A DNA stretch of 64,000 bases from NCBI RefSeq assembly GCF_001439845.1, contig NZ_JYLO01000008.1, forward strand, positions 1 through 64,000. The letters run 5' to 3'. A model generated the notes under the pieces. That model ran no database searches and was not told the origin of the DNA. It saw only the letters and a list, made by a program, of their open reading frames with translations. Positions 48,404 to 57,711 of the stretch are shown one piece after another. The translations under genes were made by a program, and so were the position numbers. The stretch's first letter is position 1; every line of letters begins with the position of its first letter. This DNA is from Pseudomonas lactis (GTDB lineage: Bacteria; Pseudomonadota; Gammaproteobacteria; Pseudomonadales; Pseudomonadaceae).

Positions 48404-49144
48404 ATGCGCAAAGCGCTTGTAGCCTCCTCGTTGCTCGCCCTGTTGCTCGGCGGCTGCGCCAGCAACCCCGCCGACCTGGATGTGAGCGGCACCTGGATCA
48501 ACCAGGCCGCCATCGACGCGGCAGCCAAGGGCGGCCCTTTGCGTGAAGCCCTGCAATCCTATGGCCCCAACCTTGAGTGGGAGGTCAACACCAAGGCCTT
48601 GCAGGCGCGCTACTACAACGGTTTTGAAGTGGCGGAAGGCAAGTTGTCGGGTGAAAAACCCGGCGCGTGGAACGTGGACTTCTATGGCAGCTCTGCCACC
48701 GAACTCAAACGCAAAGGCAAGCAACTGCTGCAAGTGGCCAACGACAATGAGCCCGAGCAGCTGTTTGCCCGCGCCAAAGACCCGGCCCCAGAAGGCGCGC
48801 CACTGGGCGCCAACTTCGAACGCGCACTTTACGCGGCCTACATGGGCGGCGACTGGAAGATCAGCGACGGCACCGGCAGCGGCGCCACGGTGCAGTTCCA
48901 GGCTGACGGCAAGGTCGCCGGCCTGCCGGGGGTTGATCGTTATTCACTCTGCCTGGCAGGCGACTGCGCCTCCATGAGCGGCGGCTATGACAGCATCTGG
49001 CTGCAACTGAACGGCCAGGGCAACCCTTGGATCTTCGCGCGCAAGGGTGAGCAACTGGAGATCTTCCAGGCGATCAATACCGCGCAGGCCGATGAAGTGC
49101 CTTCGTTTACGCCAGGCCCGCGCCAATGGCTGCTTGAAAAGTAA
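48404..49144 (+). CDS. Putative lipoprotein of unknown function
   Basis: 246 residues. Signal peptide with lipobox LLGGC (C18). The mature part begins DLDVSGTWINQAAIDAAAKG and contains GADGKVAGLPG-like and C-x5-C (YSLCLAGDCAS) stretches; it looks like two lipocalin-like beta repeats. Conserved after spoT-ridA in pseudomonads, but I know no function. A REP hairpin follows at 49168. Confidence 0.8.
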   Translation: MRKALVASSLLALLLGGCASNPADLDVSGTWINQAAIDAAAKGGPLREALQSYGPNLEWEVNTKALQARYYNGFEVAEGKLSGEKPGAWNVDFYGSSATELKRKGKQLLQVANDNEPEQLFARAKDPAPEGAPLGANFERALYAAYMGGDWKISDGTGSGATVQFQADGKVAGLPGVDRYSLCLAGDCASMSGGYDSIWLQLNGQGNPWIFARKGEQLEIFQAINTAQADEVPSFTPGPRQWLLEK

Positions 49145-49167
49145 TAAAAGCCTCACACAAATCCAAA

Positions 49168-49195
49168 TGTGGGAGCTGGCTTGCCTGCTCCCACA
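49168..49195. repeat. Single REP fused to its inverse arm, hairpin with T run
   Basis: TGTGGGAGCTGGCTTGCC at 49168 followed at once by TGCTCCCACA, then TTTTTT. A shortened REPIN in which the spacer is lost; it may end the lipoprotein transcript. Confidence 0.75.
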
Positions 49196-49209
49196 TTTTT
49201 TGCCGCGCT

Positions 49210-50061
49210 TCAGCCTTTCAGAATCGCCGCATAGCCTTCCCGGTAAGTCGGGTATGTCGGCATCCAGCCAAGCGCCTTGATACGCGCATTACTGCACTGT
49301 TTGCTGCCAGCACGGCGCACACTTGCATCTTCAGCCCACTCGGTCACACCCAGGTACTCGCGCAACCAGGCCACCACCTCGGCCAGTGGTGCCGGCGCAT
49401 CGTCAACGCCGATGTAGACCTTGTCCAGCGAACCGCCCTTTTCCACATGCCGCAGCAAAAAGGCGAGCAGGCCCGCGGCGTCATCGGCGTGGATACGGTT
49501 GCCATACAACGGCGGGTCAACCGCTACGCGATAGCCTTGGCGAACCTGAGTGAGCAGCCATTCACGACCCGGGCCGTAAATCCCGGTCAGTCGCACGATG
49601 GTCGCTGGAATACCGCTGTTGAGCGCCACCTGTTCAGCCTCCAGCATCACCTGCCCAGAATAGCCCTTCGCTTGCGTCTCGGACGTTTCGTCGACCCACT
49701 CGCCGTTTTGCTGCCCATACACACTGCTGCTGGAGACAAACAGCAAATGCTTGGGCGTCTGGCCGTAGTCTTCCAGCCACTCCAGCACATGCAGCAACCC
49801 TTGCACGTAGGCGGCGCGATAGCCGGCTTCGTCGTGGTCAGTGGCAGCGGCGCAGTACACCAGGTAATCCACCCCGCCGATGGGCCAGGTGTCAGGGCAG
49901 TCCTTTTTGAACAGGTCGCCGGCGATGCCGATCACCCCGTCGGGCAGGCGCGAAATATCGCGGCGCAGGCCGTGAACCTCCCATTCCGAGACCAGCAATT
50001 GGCTAGCCAGCCGACTACCCACATCACCGCAACCGGCAATCACAACAGAAGGCACAGACAT
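49210..50061 (-). CDS. NAD(P)-dependent epimerase/dehydratase (SDR family, YeeZ-like)
   Basis: 283 residues from ATG 50061 (GGAG seven bases upstream). Rossmann start VVIAGCGDVGSRLASQLLVS, then LLFVSSSSVYGQQNGEWVDE and VRLTGIYGPGRE, the extended SDR pattern, with the catalytic YxxxK tyrosine apparently replaced in this branch (SSVYG kept). Substrate unknown; some relatives are annotated as sugar-nucleotide enzymes. Divergent from exbB. Confidence 0.88.
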   Translation of the reverse strand: MSVPSVVIAGCGDVGSRLASQLLVSEWEVHGLRRDISRLPDGVIGIAGDLFKKDCPDTWPIGGVDYLVYCAAATDHDEAGYRAAYVQGLLHVLEWLEDYGQTPKHLLFVSSSSVYGQQNGEWVDETSETQAKGYSGQVMLEAEQVALNSGIPATIVRLTGIYGPGREWLLTQVRQGYRVAVDPPLYGNRIHADDAAGLLAFLLRHVEKGGSLDKVYIGVDDAPAPLAEVVAWLREYLGVTEWAEDASVRRAGSKQCSNARIKALGWMPTYPTYREGYAAILKG

Positions 50062-50249
50062 CACAAAACTCCATTCTCAAAGGCGCAGATTAGCCGCGCG
50101 AGTGGATCAACGGCCAGTAAAAAGCGAAATAAAGTAACAGTGCCACTTTAGTTAACAAGAATTACTTGCAATAATAACCGCCCATTTGTCCTCGACCCGA
50201 AATGGTCTGGAAGGACGATCACCCATTTTTTCTCTCAGGTCCGGCCAGC

Positions 50250-51233
50250 ATGACACGTCATACAAACCCCGCTTCGCCAACCAAGCTTCACAGTCCCTCC
50301 CGCGCCTGGCGTGCGATTGCTGCGATGCTGTTCAGCGTGCTGCTGGCACCGACCGCCGCATTCGCTGACGCCACCGCTCCCGCCGCTCCAGCAGCCGCCG
50401 AGCAAAATGCCGCGACCCCGGCAGCGCCTGCCGTCGCGCCAGTGGCCACCGACCCGGCCCAGGCCGCCGGCGCTGCCGCACCTGCCGACGAAACCGGCGT
50501 GGTGCTGGAAGAAGACAACACCCTGGGCATGGCCCACGACCTGTCGCCATGGGGCATGTACCAGAATGCCGACGTGGTAGTGAAGGCTGTGATGATCGGC
50601 CTGGCCATCGCCTCGATCATCACCTGGACCATCTGGATTGCCAAAGGCTTCGAGCTGTTGGGCGCCAAGCGTCGTCTGCGTGCTGAAATCGTCCACCTGA
50701 AAAAAGCCACCACCCTCAAGGAAGCGAGCGAAACCGCGACCAAGAAGGGCACCCTGGCCAACCTGCTGGTGCACGACGCGCTGGAAGAAATGCGCCTGTC
50801 GGCCAACACTCGCGAAAAAGAAGGCATCAAGGAACGCGTCAGCTTCCGCCTGGAGCGCCTGGTTGCCGCCTGTGGCCGCAACATGAGCAGCGGCACCGGC
50901 GTACTCGCCACCATCGGTTCCACCGCGCCCTTCGTCGGCCTGTTCGGTACCGTGTGGGGCATCATGAACAGCTTCATCGGCATCGCCAAAACCCAGACCA
51001 CCAACCTCGCCGTCGTTGCCCCCGGCATCGCCGAAGCCCTGCTGGCGACCGCCCTGGGCCTGGTTGCCGCGATTCCTGCGGTGGTCATCTACAACGTCTT
51101 CGCCCGTTCGATTGCCGGCTACAAGGCCCAGGTGTCGGATGCATCGGCTGAAGTCCTGTTGCTGGTCAGCCGTGACCTCGATCACCTGCCTACCGAGCGC
51201 AGCTCGCAACCGCACATGGTGAAAGTGGGGTAA
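50250..51233 (+). CDS. exbB: TonB-system proton channel protein ExbB
   Basis: 327 residues from ATG 50250. A long N-terminal part with a signal-like helix (AIAAMLFSVLLAPTAAFA) and an Ala/Pro-rich linker precedes three membrane helices of the MotA/TolQ/ExbB domain (VVKAVMIGLAIASIITWTIW, then GSTAPFVGLFGTVWGIMNSF, then ALGLVAAIPAVVIYNVFAR). ExbB with ExbD uses the proton gradient to energise TonB for siderophore, haem and vitamin uptake. The 188-bp upstream gap contains AT-rich sequence around 50155-50180 where a Fur site would be expected, but no clear Fur box. Confidence 0.94.
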   Translation: MTRHTNPASPTKLHSPSRAWRAIAAMLFSVLLAPTAAFADATAPAAPAAAEQNAATPAAPAVAPVATDPAQAAGAAAPADETGVVLEEDNTLGMAHDLSPWGMYQNADVVVKAVMIGLAIASIITWTIWIAKGFELLGAKRRLRAEIVHLKKATTLKEASETATKKGTLANLLVHDALEEMRLSANTREKEGIKERVSFRLERLVAACGRNMSSGTGVLATIGSTAPFVGLFGTVWGIMNSFIGIAKTQTTNLAVVAPGIAEALLATALGLVAAIPAVVIYNVFARSIAGYKAQVSDASAEVLLLVSRDLDHLPTERSSQPHMVKVG

Positions 51234-51239
51234 TCGGCC

Positions 51240-51665
51240 ATGGGCCTGCATTTGAATCAAGGCGACGACGAACTCGTCGAGAACCACGAAATCAACGTCA
51301 CGCCGTTTATCGACGTGATGCTGGTGCTGCTGATCATCTTCATGGTGGCGGCTCCGCTGGCGACCGTGGACATCAAGGTGGACCTGCCTGCGTCCAGCGC
51401 CAAGCCGGCGCCGCGGCCAGAGAAACCGATCTTCCTCAGCGTCAAGGCGGACCAACGCCTGTTCCTGGGCGAAGAAGAAGTCAAGGCTGAAACCCTGGGG
51501 CCGGTGCTGGATGCCAAGACCCAAGGCAAGAAAGACACGACGATCTTCTTCCAGGCCGACAAAGGCGTGGACTATGGCGACCTGATGAGCGTGATGGATG
51601 CCCTGCGGGCTGCCGGCTACCTCAAGGTAGGCCTGGTCGGACTTGAGACGGCAGCCAAGAAATGA
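51240..51665 (+). CDS. exbD: TonB-system proton channel protein ExbD
   Basis: 141 residues. NVTPFIDVMLVLLIIFMVAAP is the single membrane helix with the proton-carrying aspartate of ExbD/TolR. Six bp after exbB and overlapping tonB by four bases (ATGA). Confidence 0.96.
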   Translation: MGLHLNQGDDELVENHEINVTPFIDVMLVLLIIFMVAAPLATVDIKVDLPASSAKPAPRPEKPIFLSVKADQRLFLGEEEVKAETLGPVLDAKTQGKKDTTIFFQADKGVDYGDLMSVMDALRAAGYLKVGLVGLETAAKK

Positions 51666-52408
51666 TCACGACGCGCCACAAACTGACGCGTTATGGCACC
51701 AGCCTCGCCGTCGTGCTGGGCGTGCATGCCGTCGCGATCATCATCGCGCTCCAATGGTCCGCGCCGCAGGCGATCCAGCTGCCACCCGCCGCCATGGTCA
51801 TCGACCTGGCGCCGCTGCCAGCACCGCCGCCGCCTCCAGCGCCGCCCAAGGTCGTTGCGCCGCCGCCACCACCGGTCGAAGAGCTGCCCCTGCCGAAGCT
51901 GGCCGAGGCGCCCAAGCCAACGATCCAGGTGCCCAAGCCGGTCAAGCCCAAGCCTAAGCCACAACCGCCAAAGCCGGTGGAGAAGAAGCCCGAGCCGCCC
52001 AAGGAGAAACCTTCCGAGGAGCCACCGAGCGAAACGCCGCCGAGCAACGCACCTGCGCAGAAGTCCGCACAGCCTACGCCGGGCCCATCGGCACAGCAGC
52101 TGGCCGCCCAGGCTTCCTGGCAAAGCACATTGCTGGCGCATCTGCAGAAGTACAAGAAGTACCCGCCTGGCGCCCAACGCAGTGGCAAGGAAGGTATGAA
52201 CCGCTTGCGCTTCGTGGTCGATGGTGAAGGCAATGTGCTGTCTTACGAACTGGAAGGCCGCTCCGGCAACGCCGACCTGGACCGTGCAACCCTTGAGATG
52301 ATCCGCAAGGCTCAGCCGCTACCCAAGCCGCCTGCGGACCTGTTGAAAAACGGCAGCGTCGAACTGGTCGCGCCGTTCGTTTACAACATCGACAAGCGTC
52401 GCCGCTGA
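51662..52408 (+). CDS. tonB: TonB energy transducer
   Basis: 248 residues. One N-terminal membrane helix (YGTSLAVVLGVHAVAIIIAL), a long Pro-rich and Lys/Pro/Glu-rich periplasmic spacer (about 45-140), and the C-terminal TonB domain (HLQKYKKYPPGAQRSGKEG and AQPLPKPPADLL). It spans the periplasm to contact TonB-dependent receptors. Start overlaps the exbD stop, so translation is coupled. Confidence 0.96.
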   Translation: MITTRHKLTRYGTSLAVVLGVHAVAIIIALQWSAPQAIQLPPAAMVIDLAPLPAPPPPPAPPKVVAPPPPPVEELPLPKLAEAPKPTIQVPKPVKPKPKPQPPKPVEKKPEPPKEKPSEEPPSETPPSNAPAQKSAQPTPGPSAQQLAAQASWQSTLLAHLQKYKKYPPGAQRSGKEGMNRLRFVVDGEGNVLSYELEGRSGNADLDRATLEMIRKAQPLPKPPADLLKNGSVELVAPFVYNIDKRRR

Positions 52409-52416
52409 CAGAGTAC

Positions 52417-52443
52417 TGTGGGAGGGACTTGCTCCCTCCCGCA
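52417..52443. repeat. Short REP-like hairpin after tonB
   Basis: TGTGGGAGGGACTTGCTCCC at 52417: GGGAGG pairs with CCTCCC around GACTTGCT. A third variant of the GTGGGAG family; single, may stabilise the tonB mRNA end. Confidence 0.6.
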
Positions 52444-52564
52444 TGTGCTTTATTACCTCAGCAAAATTCCGACATTCCCCACTCAATCCCCAGCAAAGTT
52501 CTGATAACGTGCGTCTATCGATTGCAGCCGGTATGCTTGGCCCGCAACCTCATGGACGCCCGCT

Positions 52565-53485
52565 ATGACTCTTACAGAATTACGCTACATCGTGACCCTC
52601 GCCCAAGAACAGCACTTCGGCCATGCAGCCGAACGTTGCCACGTCAGCCAGCCGACGCTGTCGGTGGGTGTGAAAAAGCTTGAAGACGAACTCGGTGTGC
52701 TGATTTTCGAGCGCAGCAAGAGCGCCGTGCGTCTCACCCCGGTGGGCGAAGGCATCGTTGCCCAGGCCCAGAAGGTCCTGGAACAGGCGCAAAGCATTCG
52801 CGAACTGGCCCAGGCCGGCAAGAACCAGCTGACCGCACCGCTCAAAGTCGGCGCCATCTACACGGTCGGCCCGTACCTGTTCCCGCACCTTATTCCGCAA
52901 CTGCACCGCGTCGCGCCGCAGATGCCGCTGTATATCGAAGAAAACTTCACCCACGTGCTGCGCGACAAACTGCGCAACGGCGAGCTGGACGCGATCATCA
53001 TCGCCCTGCCCTTCAACGAGGCGGACGTGCTGACCCTGCCGCTCTACGACGAGCCGTTCTACGTGCTGATGCCGGCCTCCCACCCGTGGACCAAGAAGGA
53101 CACCATCGACGCCGGCCTGCTCAATGACAAGAGCCTGCTGCTGCTCGGTGAAGGTCACTGCTTCCGCGACCAGGTGCTGGAAGCCTGCCCGACCCTGACC
53201 AAGGGCAACGACGGCGCCAAGCACACCACGGTGGAATCCAGCTCCCTGGAAACCATTCGCCATATGGTCGCGTCCGGCCTGGGCATCTCGATCCTGCCGC
53301 TGTCTGCGGTAGACAGCCATCACTACGCCCAGGGCGTGATCGAAGTGCGCCCACTCACGCCGCCCGTGCCGTTCCGTACCGTGGCGATTGCCTGGCGCGC
53401 CAGCTTCCCGCGCCCCAAAGCGATTGAGATCCTCGCGGACTCGATCCGCCTGTGTTCGGTGGCCAAGCCGCCCGTTGCGAGCTAA
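52565..53485 (+). CDS. oxyR: Hydrogen-peroxide sensor OxyR
   Basis: 306 residues. LysR-type winged helix (HFGHAAERCHVSQPTLSVGV) and the redox loop GEGHCFRDQVLEACP with C199 and C208 exactly at the classical OxyR positions. It activates catalase, peroxiredoxin and related genes on peroxide. recG starts 8 bp after its stop, the conserved oxyR-recG operon of Pseudomonas. Confidence 0.97.
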   Translation: MTLTELRYIVTLAQEQHFGHAAERCHVSQPTLSVGVKKLEDELGVLIFERSKSAVRLTPVGEGIVAQAQKVLEQAQSIRELAQAGKNQLTAPLKVGAIYTVGPYLFPHLIPQLHRVAPQMPLYIEENFTHVLRDKLRNGELDAIIIALPFNEADVLTLPLYDEPFYVLMPASHPWTKKDTIDAGLLNDKSLLLLGEGHCFRDQVLEACPTLTKGNDGAKHTTVESSSLETIRHMVASGLGISILPLSAVDSHHYAQGVIEVRPLTPPVPFRTVAIAWRASFPRPKAIEILADSIRLCSVAKPPVAS

Positions 53486-53493
53486 GCCACGGT

Positions 53494-55569
53494 ATGACTG
53501 AGCTGTCGCAGGTGTCGGTGACGGCACTCAAGGGTGTCGGTGAGGCCATGGCCGAGAAGCTGGCCAAGGTCGGCCTGGAGAACCTTCAGGACGTGCTGTT
53601 CCACCTGCCTCTGCGCTACCAGGACCGCACCCGCGTGGTGCCCATCGGCCATTTGCGCCCTGGGCAGGACGCGGTGATCGAAGGCACCGTCAGTGGCGCC
53701 GACGTGGTGATGGGCAAGCGCCGCAGCCTGGTGGTGCGCCTGCAGGACGGCACCGGCGGCTTGAGCCTGCGCTTCTACCACTTCAGCAACGCGCAGAAGG
53801 AAGGCCTCAAGCGTGGCACCCGCGTGCGCTGCTACGGCGAGGCACGCCCAGGCGCCTCGGGCCTGGAAATCTACCACCCGGAATACCGAGCCATTACCGG
53901 CGATGAGCCGCCACCGGTGGACACCACGCTCACGCCGATCTACCCGCTGACCGAGGGCCTGACCCAGCAACGTCTGCGTCAGTTGTGCATGCAGACCCTG
54001 ACCATGCTCGGCCCGCAAAGCCTGCCCGATTGGCTGCCCCTGGAACTGGCCCGCGACTATCAATTGGCGCCCCTGGCCGATGCGATACGGTATTTGCATC
54101 ACCCGCCCGCCGATGCCGATGTGGACGAACTCGCCCTCGGCCATCATTGGGCCCAGCATCGCCTGGCCTTTGAAGAACTGCTCACGCACCAGCTGTCCCA
54201 GCAACGCCTGCGCGAAAGCATGCGTTCCCTGCGCGCCCCGGCAATGCCCAAGGCCACGCGGCTGCCTGCGCAATACCTGGCCAACCTCGGCTTTGCACCC
54301 ACCGGCGCGCAACAGCGTGTGGGCAATGAAATCGCCTACGACCTCAGCCAGCAAGAACCGATGCTGCGGTTGATCCAGGGTGACGTAGGCGCCGGCAAGA
54401 CTGTGGTCGCCGCCCTCGCCGCCCTGCAAGCCCTGGAAGCTGGCTATCAGGTGGCGTTGATGGCACCCACGGAAATCCTCGCCGAACAACACTTCATCAC
54501 CTTCAAGCGCTGGCTCGAACCCCTGGGCCTGGAAGTGGCGTGGCTGGCTGGCAAGCTCAAAGGCAAGAACCGTGTGGCCGCCCTGGAGCAGATCGCCGCC
54601 GGCGCACCGATGGTGGTGGGCACCCATGCACTGTTCCAGGACGAAGTGCAGTTCAAGAACCTTGCGCTGGTGATCATCGACGAACAGCACCGCTTTGGCG
54701 TGCAACAGCGCCTGGCCCTGCGCCAGAAAGGCGTGGGCGGGCGCATGAACCCGCACCAGTTGATCATGACCGCCACGCCGATCCCACGCACCCTGGCCAT
54801 GAGCGCCTACGCCGACCTCGACACCTCGATCCTCGACGAACTGCCGCCAGGGCGAACGCCGGTCAACACCGTGCTGGTCACCGACACGCGGCGGGTCGAA
54901 GTGATCGAGCGCGTGCGCGGTGCCTGCGCCGAAGGCCGCCAGGCGTACTGGGTGTGCACACTGATCGAAGAGTCCGAAGAACTGACCTGCCAGGCCGCCG
55001 AAACTACCTATGAAGACCTCACCAGCGCCTTGGGTGAGCTCAAGGTCGGGTTGATCCATGGCCGTATGAAGCCGGCGGAAAAAGCCGCGGTGATGGCCGA
55101 GTTCAAGGCCGGCAACCTGCAATTACTGGTGGCCACCACCGTGATTGAAGTGGGCGTGGACGTTCCCAACGCCAGCCTGATGATCATCGAAAACCCCGAG
55201 CGCCTGGGCCTGGCGCAACTGCACCAGCTGCGCGGGCGGGTGGGCCGGGGCAGCGCCGCCAGCCACTGCGTGTTGCTCTATCACCCGCCACTGTCGCAGA
55301 TCGGTCGCCAGCGCCTGGGCATCATGCGCGAAACCAACGACGGTTTTGTCATCGCCGAAAAAGACCTCGAACTGCGCGGCCCCGGTGAAATGCTCGGCAC
55401 GCGCCAGACCGGCCTGCTTCAATTCAAGGTCGCCGACCTGATGCGCGATGCCGACCTGCTGCCCGCCGTGCGCGATGCTGCGCAAGCCTTGCTCGAACGT
55501 TGGCCCGATCACGTCAGCCCCTTGCTCAACCGCTGGCTGCGCCACGGCCAGCAATACGGTCAAGTGTGA
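53494..55569 (+). CDS. recG: ATP-dependent DNA helicase RecG
   Basis: 691 residues from ATG 53494. N-terminal wedge/OB domain (LRYQDRTRVVPIGHLRPG), Walker A GDVGAGKTVVA, DExH box IIDEQHRFGVQQR, motif III TATPIPRTLAM, LIHGRMKPAEKAAVMAEF, TVIEVGVDVPNA and QLRGRVGRG. It reverses stalled forks and processes Holliday junctions. Co-transcribed with oxyR. Confidence 0.97.
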   Translation: MTELSQVSVTALKGVGEAMAEKLAKVGLENLQDVLFHLPLRYQDRTRVVPIGHLRPGQDAVIEGTVSGADVVMGKRRSLVVRLQDGTGGLSLRFYHFSNAQKEGLKRGTRVRCYGEARPGASGLEIYHPEYRAITGDEPPPVDTTLTPIYPLTEGLTQQRLRQLCMQTLTMLGPQSLPDWLPLELARDYQLAPLADAIRYLHHPPADADVDELALGHHWAQHRLAFEELLTHQLSQQRLRESMRSLRAPAMPKATRLPAQYLANLGFAPTGAQQRVGNEIAYDLSQQEPMLRLIQGDVGAGKTVVAALAALQALEAGYQVALMAPTEILAEQHFITFKRWLEPLGLEVAWLAGKLKGKNRVAALEQIAAGAPMVVGTHALFQDEVQFKNLALVIIDEQHRFGVQQRLALRQKGVGGRMNPHQLIMTATPIPRTLAMSAYADLDTSILDELPPGRTPVNTVLVTDTRRVEVIERVRGACAEGRQAYWVCTLIEESEELTCQAAETTYEDLTSALGELKVGLIHGRMKPAEKAAVMAEFKAGNLQLLVATTVIEVGVDVPNASLMIIENPERLGLAQLHQLRGRVGRGSAASHCVLLYHPPLSQIGRQRLGIMRETNDGFVIAEKDLELRGPGEMLGTRQTGLLQFKVADLMRDADLLPAVRDAAQALLERWPDHVSPLLNRWLRHGQQYGQV

Positions 55570-55646
55570 CGCCTGACGCACTTATCCGACCAACACCCGT
55601 ATCAAGCTGGTTATACTCCAATGACTGTAAGAAATTGGATCAGGCC

Positions 55647-57047
55647 ATGTCAGAAGTTGCCCTCGCCACAGCCCCACTGACCGCCCCGCCGGTCATTCGG
55701 GCGCTGCTCGCAAAGCTCGCCATCCCCTACACGGAAGTCCTCGAACAGCCTGGCCTGAACCCTGCCCGAAAGGTCCAGGCGGTATTGCTTGAGGATGCGG
55801 TTGGCGCGCTCATGGTGCTGTTCCCCCAAAGCCAGTTGCTGGACCTCAACCGCCTCGCCGAACTCACCGGTCGCCGCCTCACGGCCGTAGCCCCCGAGCG
55901 GGTCGAGCGCATGCTGGGCAAGCATGACCTGAGCCTGCTGCCAGGCTTGCCGCCACTGACCAGTTCGCCATGCCTGTACGAAGGCCGTATGCTCAATGAG
56001 CCGAGCCTGCTGGTGCATTCGGGCGAAGCCGGGCTGTTGCTGGAAATCCCCACCGACGCCTTCAAGAGCCTGCTCACCAAGGCCAGCGCCGCGCAGTTCG
56101 GTGAACCCTTGAGCAACATCCGCCCGAACCTCGACCGCCCCAATGATGACCGCGAGGAAATCACCCAGGCGATGCAAGCCTTCACCGCGCGCCGTATCCA
56201 GCAACGCCTGGAAGCGACCATCGAGATTCCGCCGCTGGCCGACACCGCACAGAAGATCATCAAGCTGCGTGTCGACCCCAACGCCACCATCGACGACATT
56301 ACTGGCGTGGTGGAAACCGACCCGGCCCTTGCCGCCCAGGTCGTCAGCTGGGCCGCGTCGCCCTACTACGCCTCGCCGGGCAAGATCCGCTCAGTCGAAG
56401 ACGCCATCGTGCGCGTATTGGGCTTTGATCTGGTAATCAACCTGGCCCTGGGCCTGGCCCTGGGCAAAACCCTGAGCCTGCCCAAGGACCGCCCGCACCT
56501 GTCCACGCCGTACTGGCACCAGTCGATCTACACCGCCGCTGTGATTGAGGGCCTGACCCGCGCCATGCCCCGCGCCCAGCGCCCGGAGGCCGGCCTGACC
56601 TACCTGGCAGGTTTGCTGCACAACTTCGGCTACCTGCTGCTGGCCCACGTGTTTCCGCCGCACTTCTCGCTGATCTGCCGGCACCTGGAGGTCAACCCGC
56701 ACCTGTGCCACAGCTACGTCGAGCAACACTTGCTGGGCATCAGCCGCGAACAGATCGGCGCCTGGTTGATGCGTTACTGGGACATGCCGGACGAACTGTG
56801 CACCGCCCTGCGCTTCCAGCACGACCCCACGTATGACGGGCAATACGCCGAATACCCGAACCTGGTGTGCCTGGCGGTGCGCCTGTTGCGCAGCCGGGGG
56901 ATTGGCTCCGGGCCGGATGAATCCATTCCGGACGCACTGCTTGAGCGCCTGGGTTTTAGCCGCGAGAAGGCGGAGGATGTGGTGGGTAAAGTGTTGGATG
57001 CCGAGGTGCTGTTGCGCGAATTGGCTTCGCAGTTCAGTCAGGGATAG
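55647..57047 (+). CDS. HDOD domain protein with N-terminal YbaK-like domain
   Basis: 466 residues from ATG 55647; the frame runs back to 55500 inside recG. Residues about 12-150 (PPVIRALLAKLAIPYTEVLE, then RLAELTGRRLTAVAPERVER) look like a YbaK/aminoacyl-tRNA-deacylase fold; residues about 200-400 form an HDOD domain (IEIPPLADTAQKIIKLRVDP, TDPALAAQVVSWAAS, LAGLLHNFGYLLL). HDOD proteins act in signalling, but the biochemical role is unknown. Its 3' end was copied to 59947-60130. Confidence 0.92.
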   Translation: MSEVALATAPLTAPPVIRALLAKLAIPYTEVLEQPGLNPARKVQAVLLEDAVGALMVLFPQSQLLDLNRLAELTGRRLTAVAPERVERMLGKHDLSLLPGLPPLTSSPCLYEGRMLNEPSLLVHSGEAGLLLEIPTDAFKSLLTKASAAQFGEPLSNIRPNLDRPNDDREEITQAMQAFTARRIQQRLEATIEIPPLADTAQKIIKLRVDPNATIDDITGVVETDPALAAQVVSWAASPYYASPGKIRSVEDAIVRVLGFDLVINLALGLALGKTLSLPKDRPHLSTPYWHQSIYTAAVIEGLTRAMPRAQRPEAGLTYLAGLLHNFGYLLLAHVFPPHFSLICRHLEVNPHLCHSYVEQHLLGISREQIGAWLMRYWDMPDELCTALRFQHDPTYDGQYAEYPNLVCLAVRLLRSRGIGSGPDESIPDALLERLGFSREKAEDVVGKVLDAEVLLRELASQFSQG

Positions 57048-57064
57048 ACCTGCTGCCTGTTACA

Positions 57065-57150
57065 CCGCTATCGCAGGCAAGCCAGCTCCCACAGTTGACC
57101 GTATTTCAAAATTGGAACGCGGTCACTGTGGGAGCTGGCTTGCCTGCGAT
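57065..57150. repeat. REP pair in tail-to-tail orientation
   Basis: Inverse REP ending CCAGCTCCCACA at 57093 and direct REP TGTGGGAGCTGGCTTGCCTG at 57127. The pair plus surroundings is repeated at 60026-60111, including the spacer and the following TGAATCCAACGCGGTG. Confidence 0.85.
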
Positions 57151-57234
57151 GAATCCAACGCGGTGCATCTGAACGCTCTACGTCTTTGACGCTCGTTCCC
57201 ACGCGGGGCGAACCAGTTGGGAACAGAACGCAGA

Positions 57235-57711
57235 TCAGTCGTGGTTCTTATCAATCAATGTAAACACCAACGCTTTTACCTGAAAAGTGGAGGTGTACTT
57301 GCAAACCAGCTTGGTATTCGGATGTGTGCTTGGATCAAGATGATAGGCATCCCACCCTCCAGTCATACCCCCGGGCTGTGGCATTTTTACAGGAACACCT
57401 GATTCTACAGGGACGCCGAAATGCGACCGAATGTCGGTTTTCGTCATCGTAGAAGCGAGAGGTTTGGGCAGCTCGCCCTTATATTCCAATGTCGACGGAG
57501 TGCTTTTAATCAGAGTGATGAACAGCGCTTCCAATCGCTTGGTTTCTGCCCAAAAACTCAGGGAAAGTCCCCATGCAGGTTCTAAGTGCAGGCGATCCCG
57601 CCCGTCATAAAGTTCTTGTAATGGCTGGTTCGGTATCAGCCCTTCGGTAATCAAATCTTCGTAGCGTTTGCCCAGATTTCTGATCCAGCCATTAATAGTT
57701 TGCGCACTCAT
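57235..57711 (-). CDS. DUF6392 protein, probable immunity partner of the upstream toxin
   Basis: 158 residues. INGWIRNLGKRYEDLITEGL, QPLQELYDGRDRLHLEP, ETKRLEALFITLIKSTPSTL and GGWDAYHLDP follow the DUF6392 pattern seen beside pyocin-like and PAAR toxins in Pseudomonas. The ATG at 57711 shares one base with the stop of the toxin gene (TGATG), so translation is coupled. Toxin-then-immunity order and coupling support an immunity role; no direct evidence. Confidence 0.8.
   Translation of the reverse strand: MSAQTINGWIRNLGKRYEDLITEGLIPNQPLQELYDGRDRLHLEPAWGLSLSFWAETKRLEALFITLIKSTPSTLEYKGELPKPLASTMTKTDIRSHFGVPVESGVPVKMPQPGGMTGGWDAYHLDPSTHPNTKLVCKYTSTFQVKALVFTLIDKNHD

Noticed and set aside
53482..55122. 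546-codon frame antisense to recG
   Set aside because: Low-complexity translation without domains, opposite a clear RecG.
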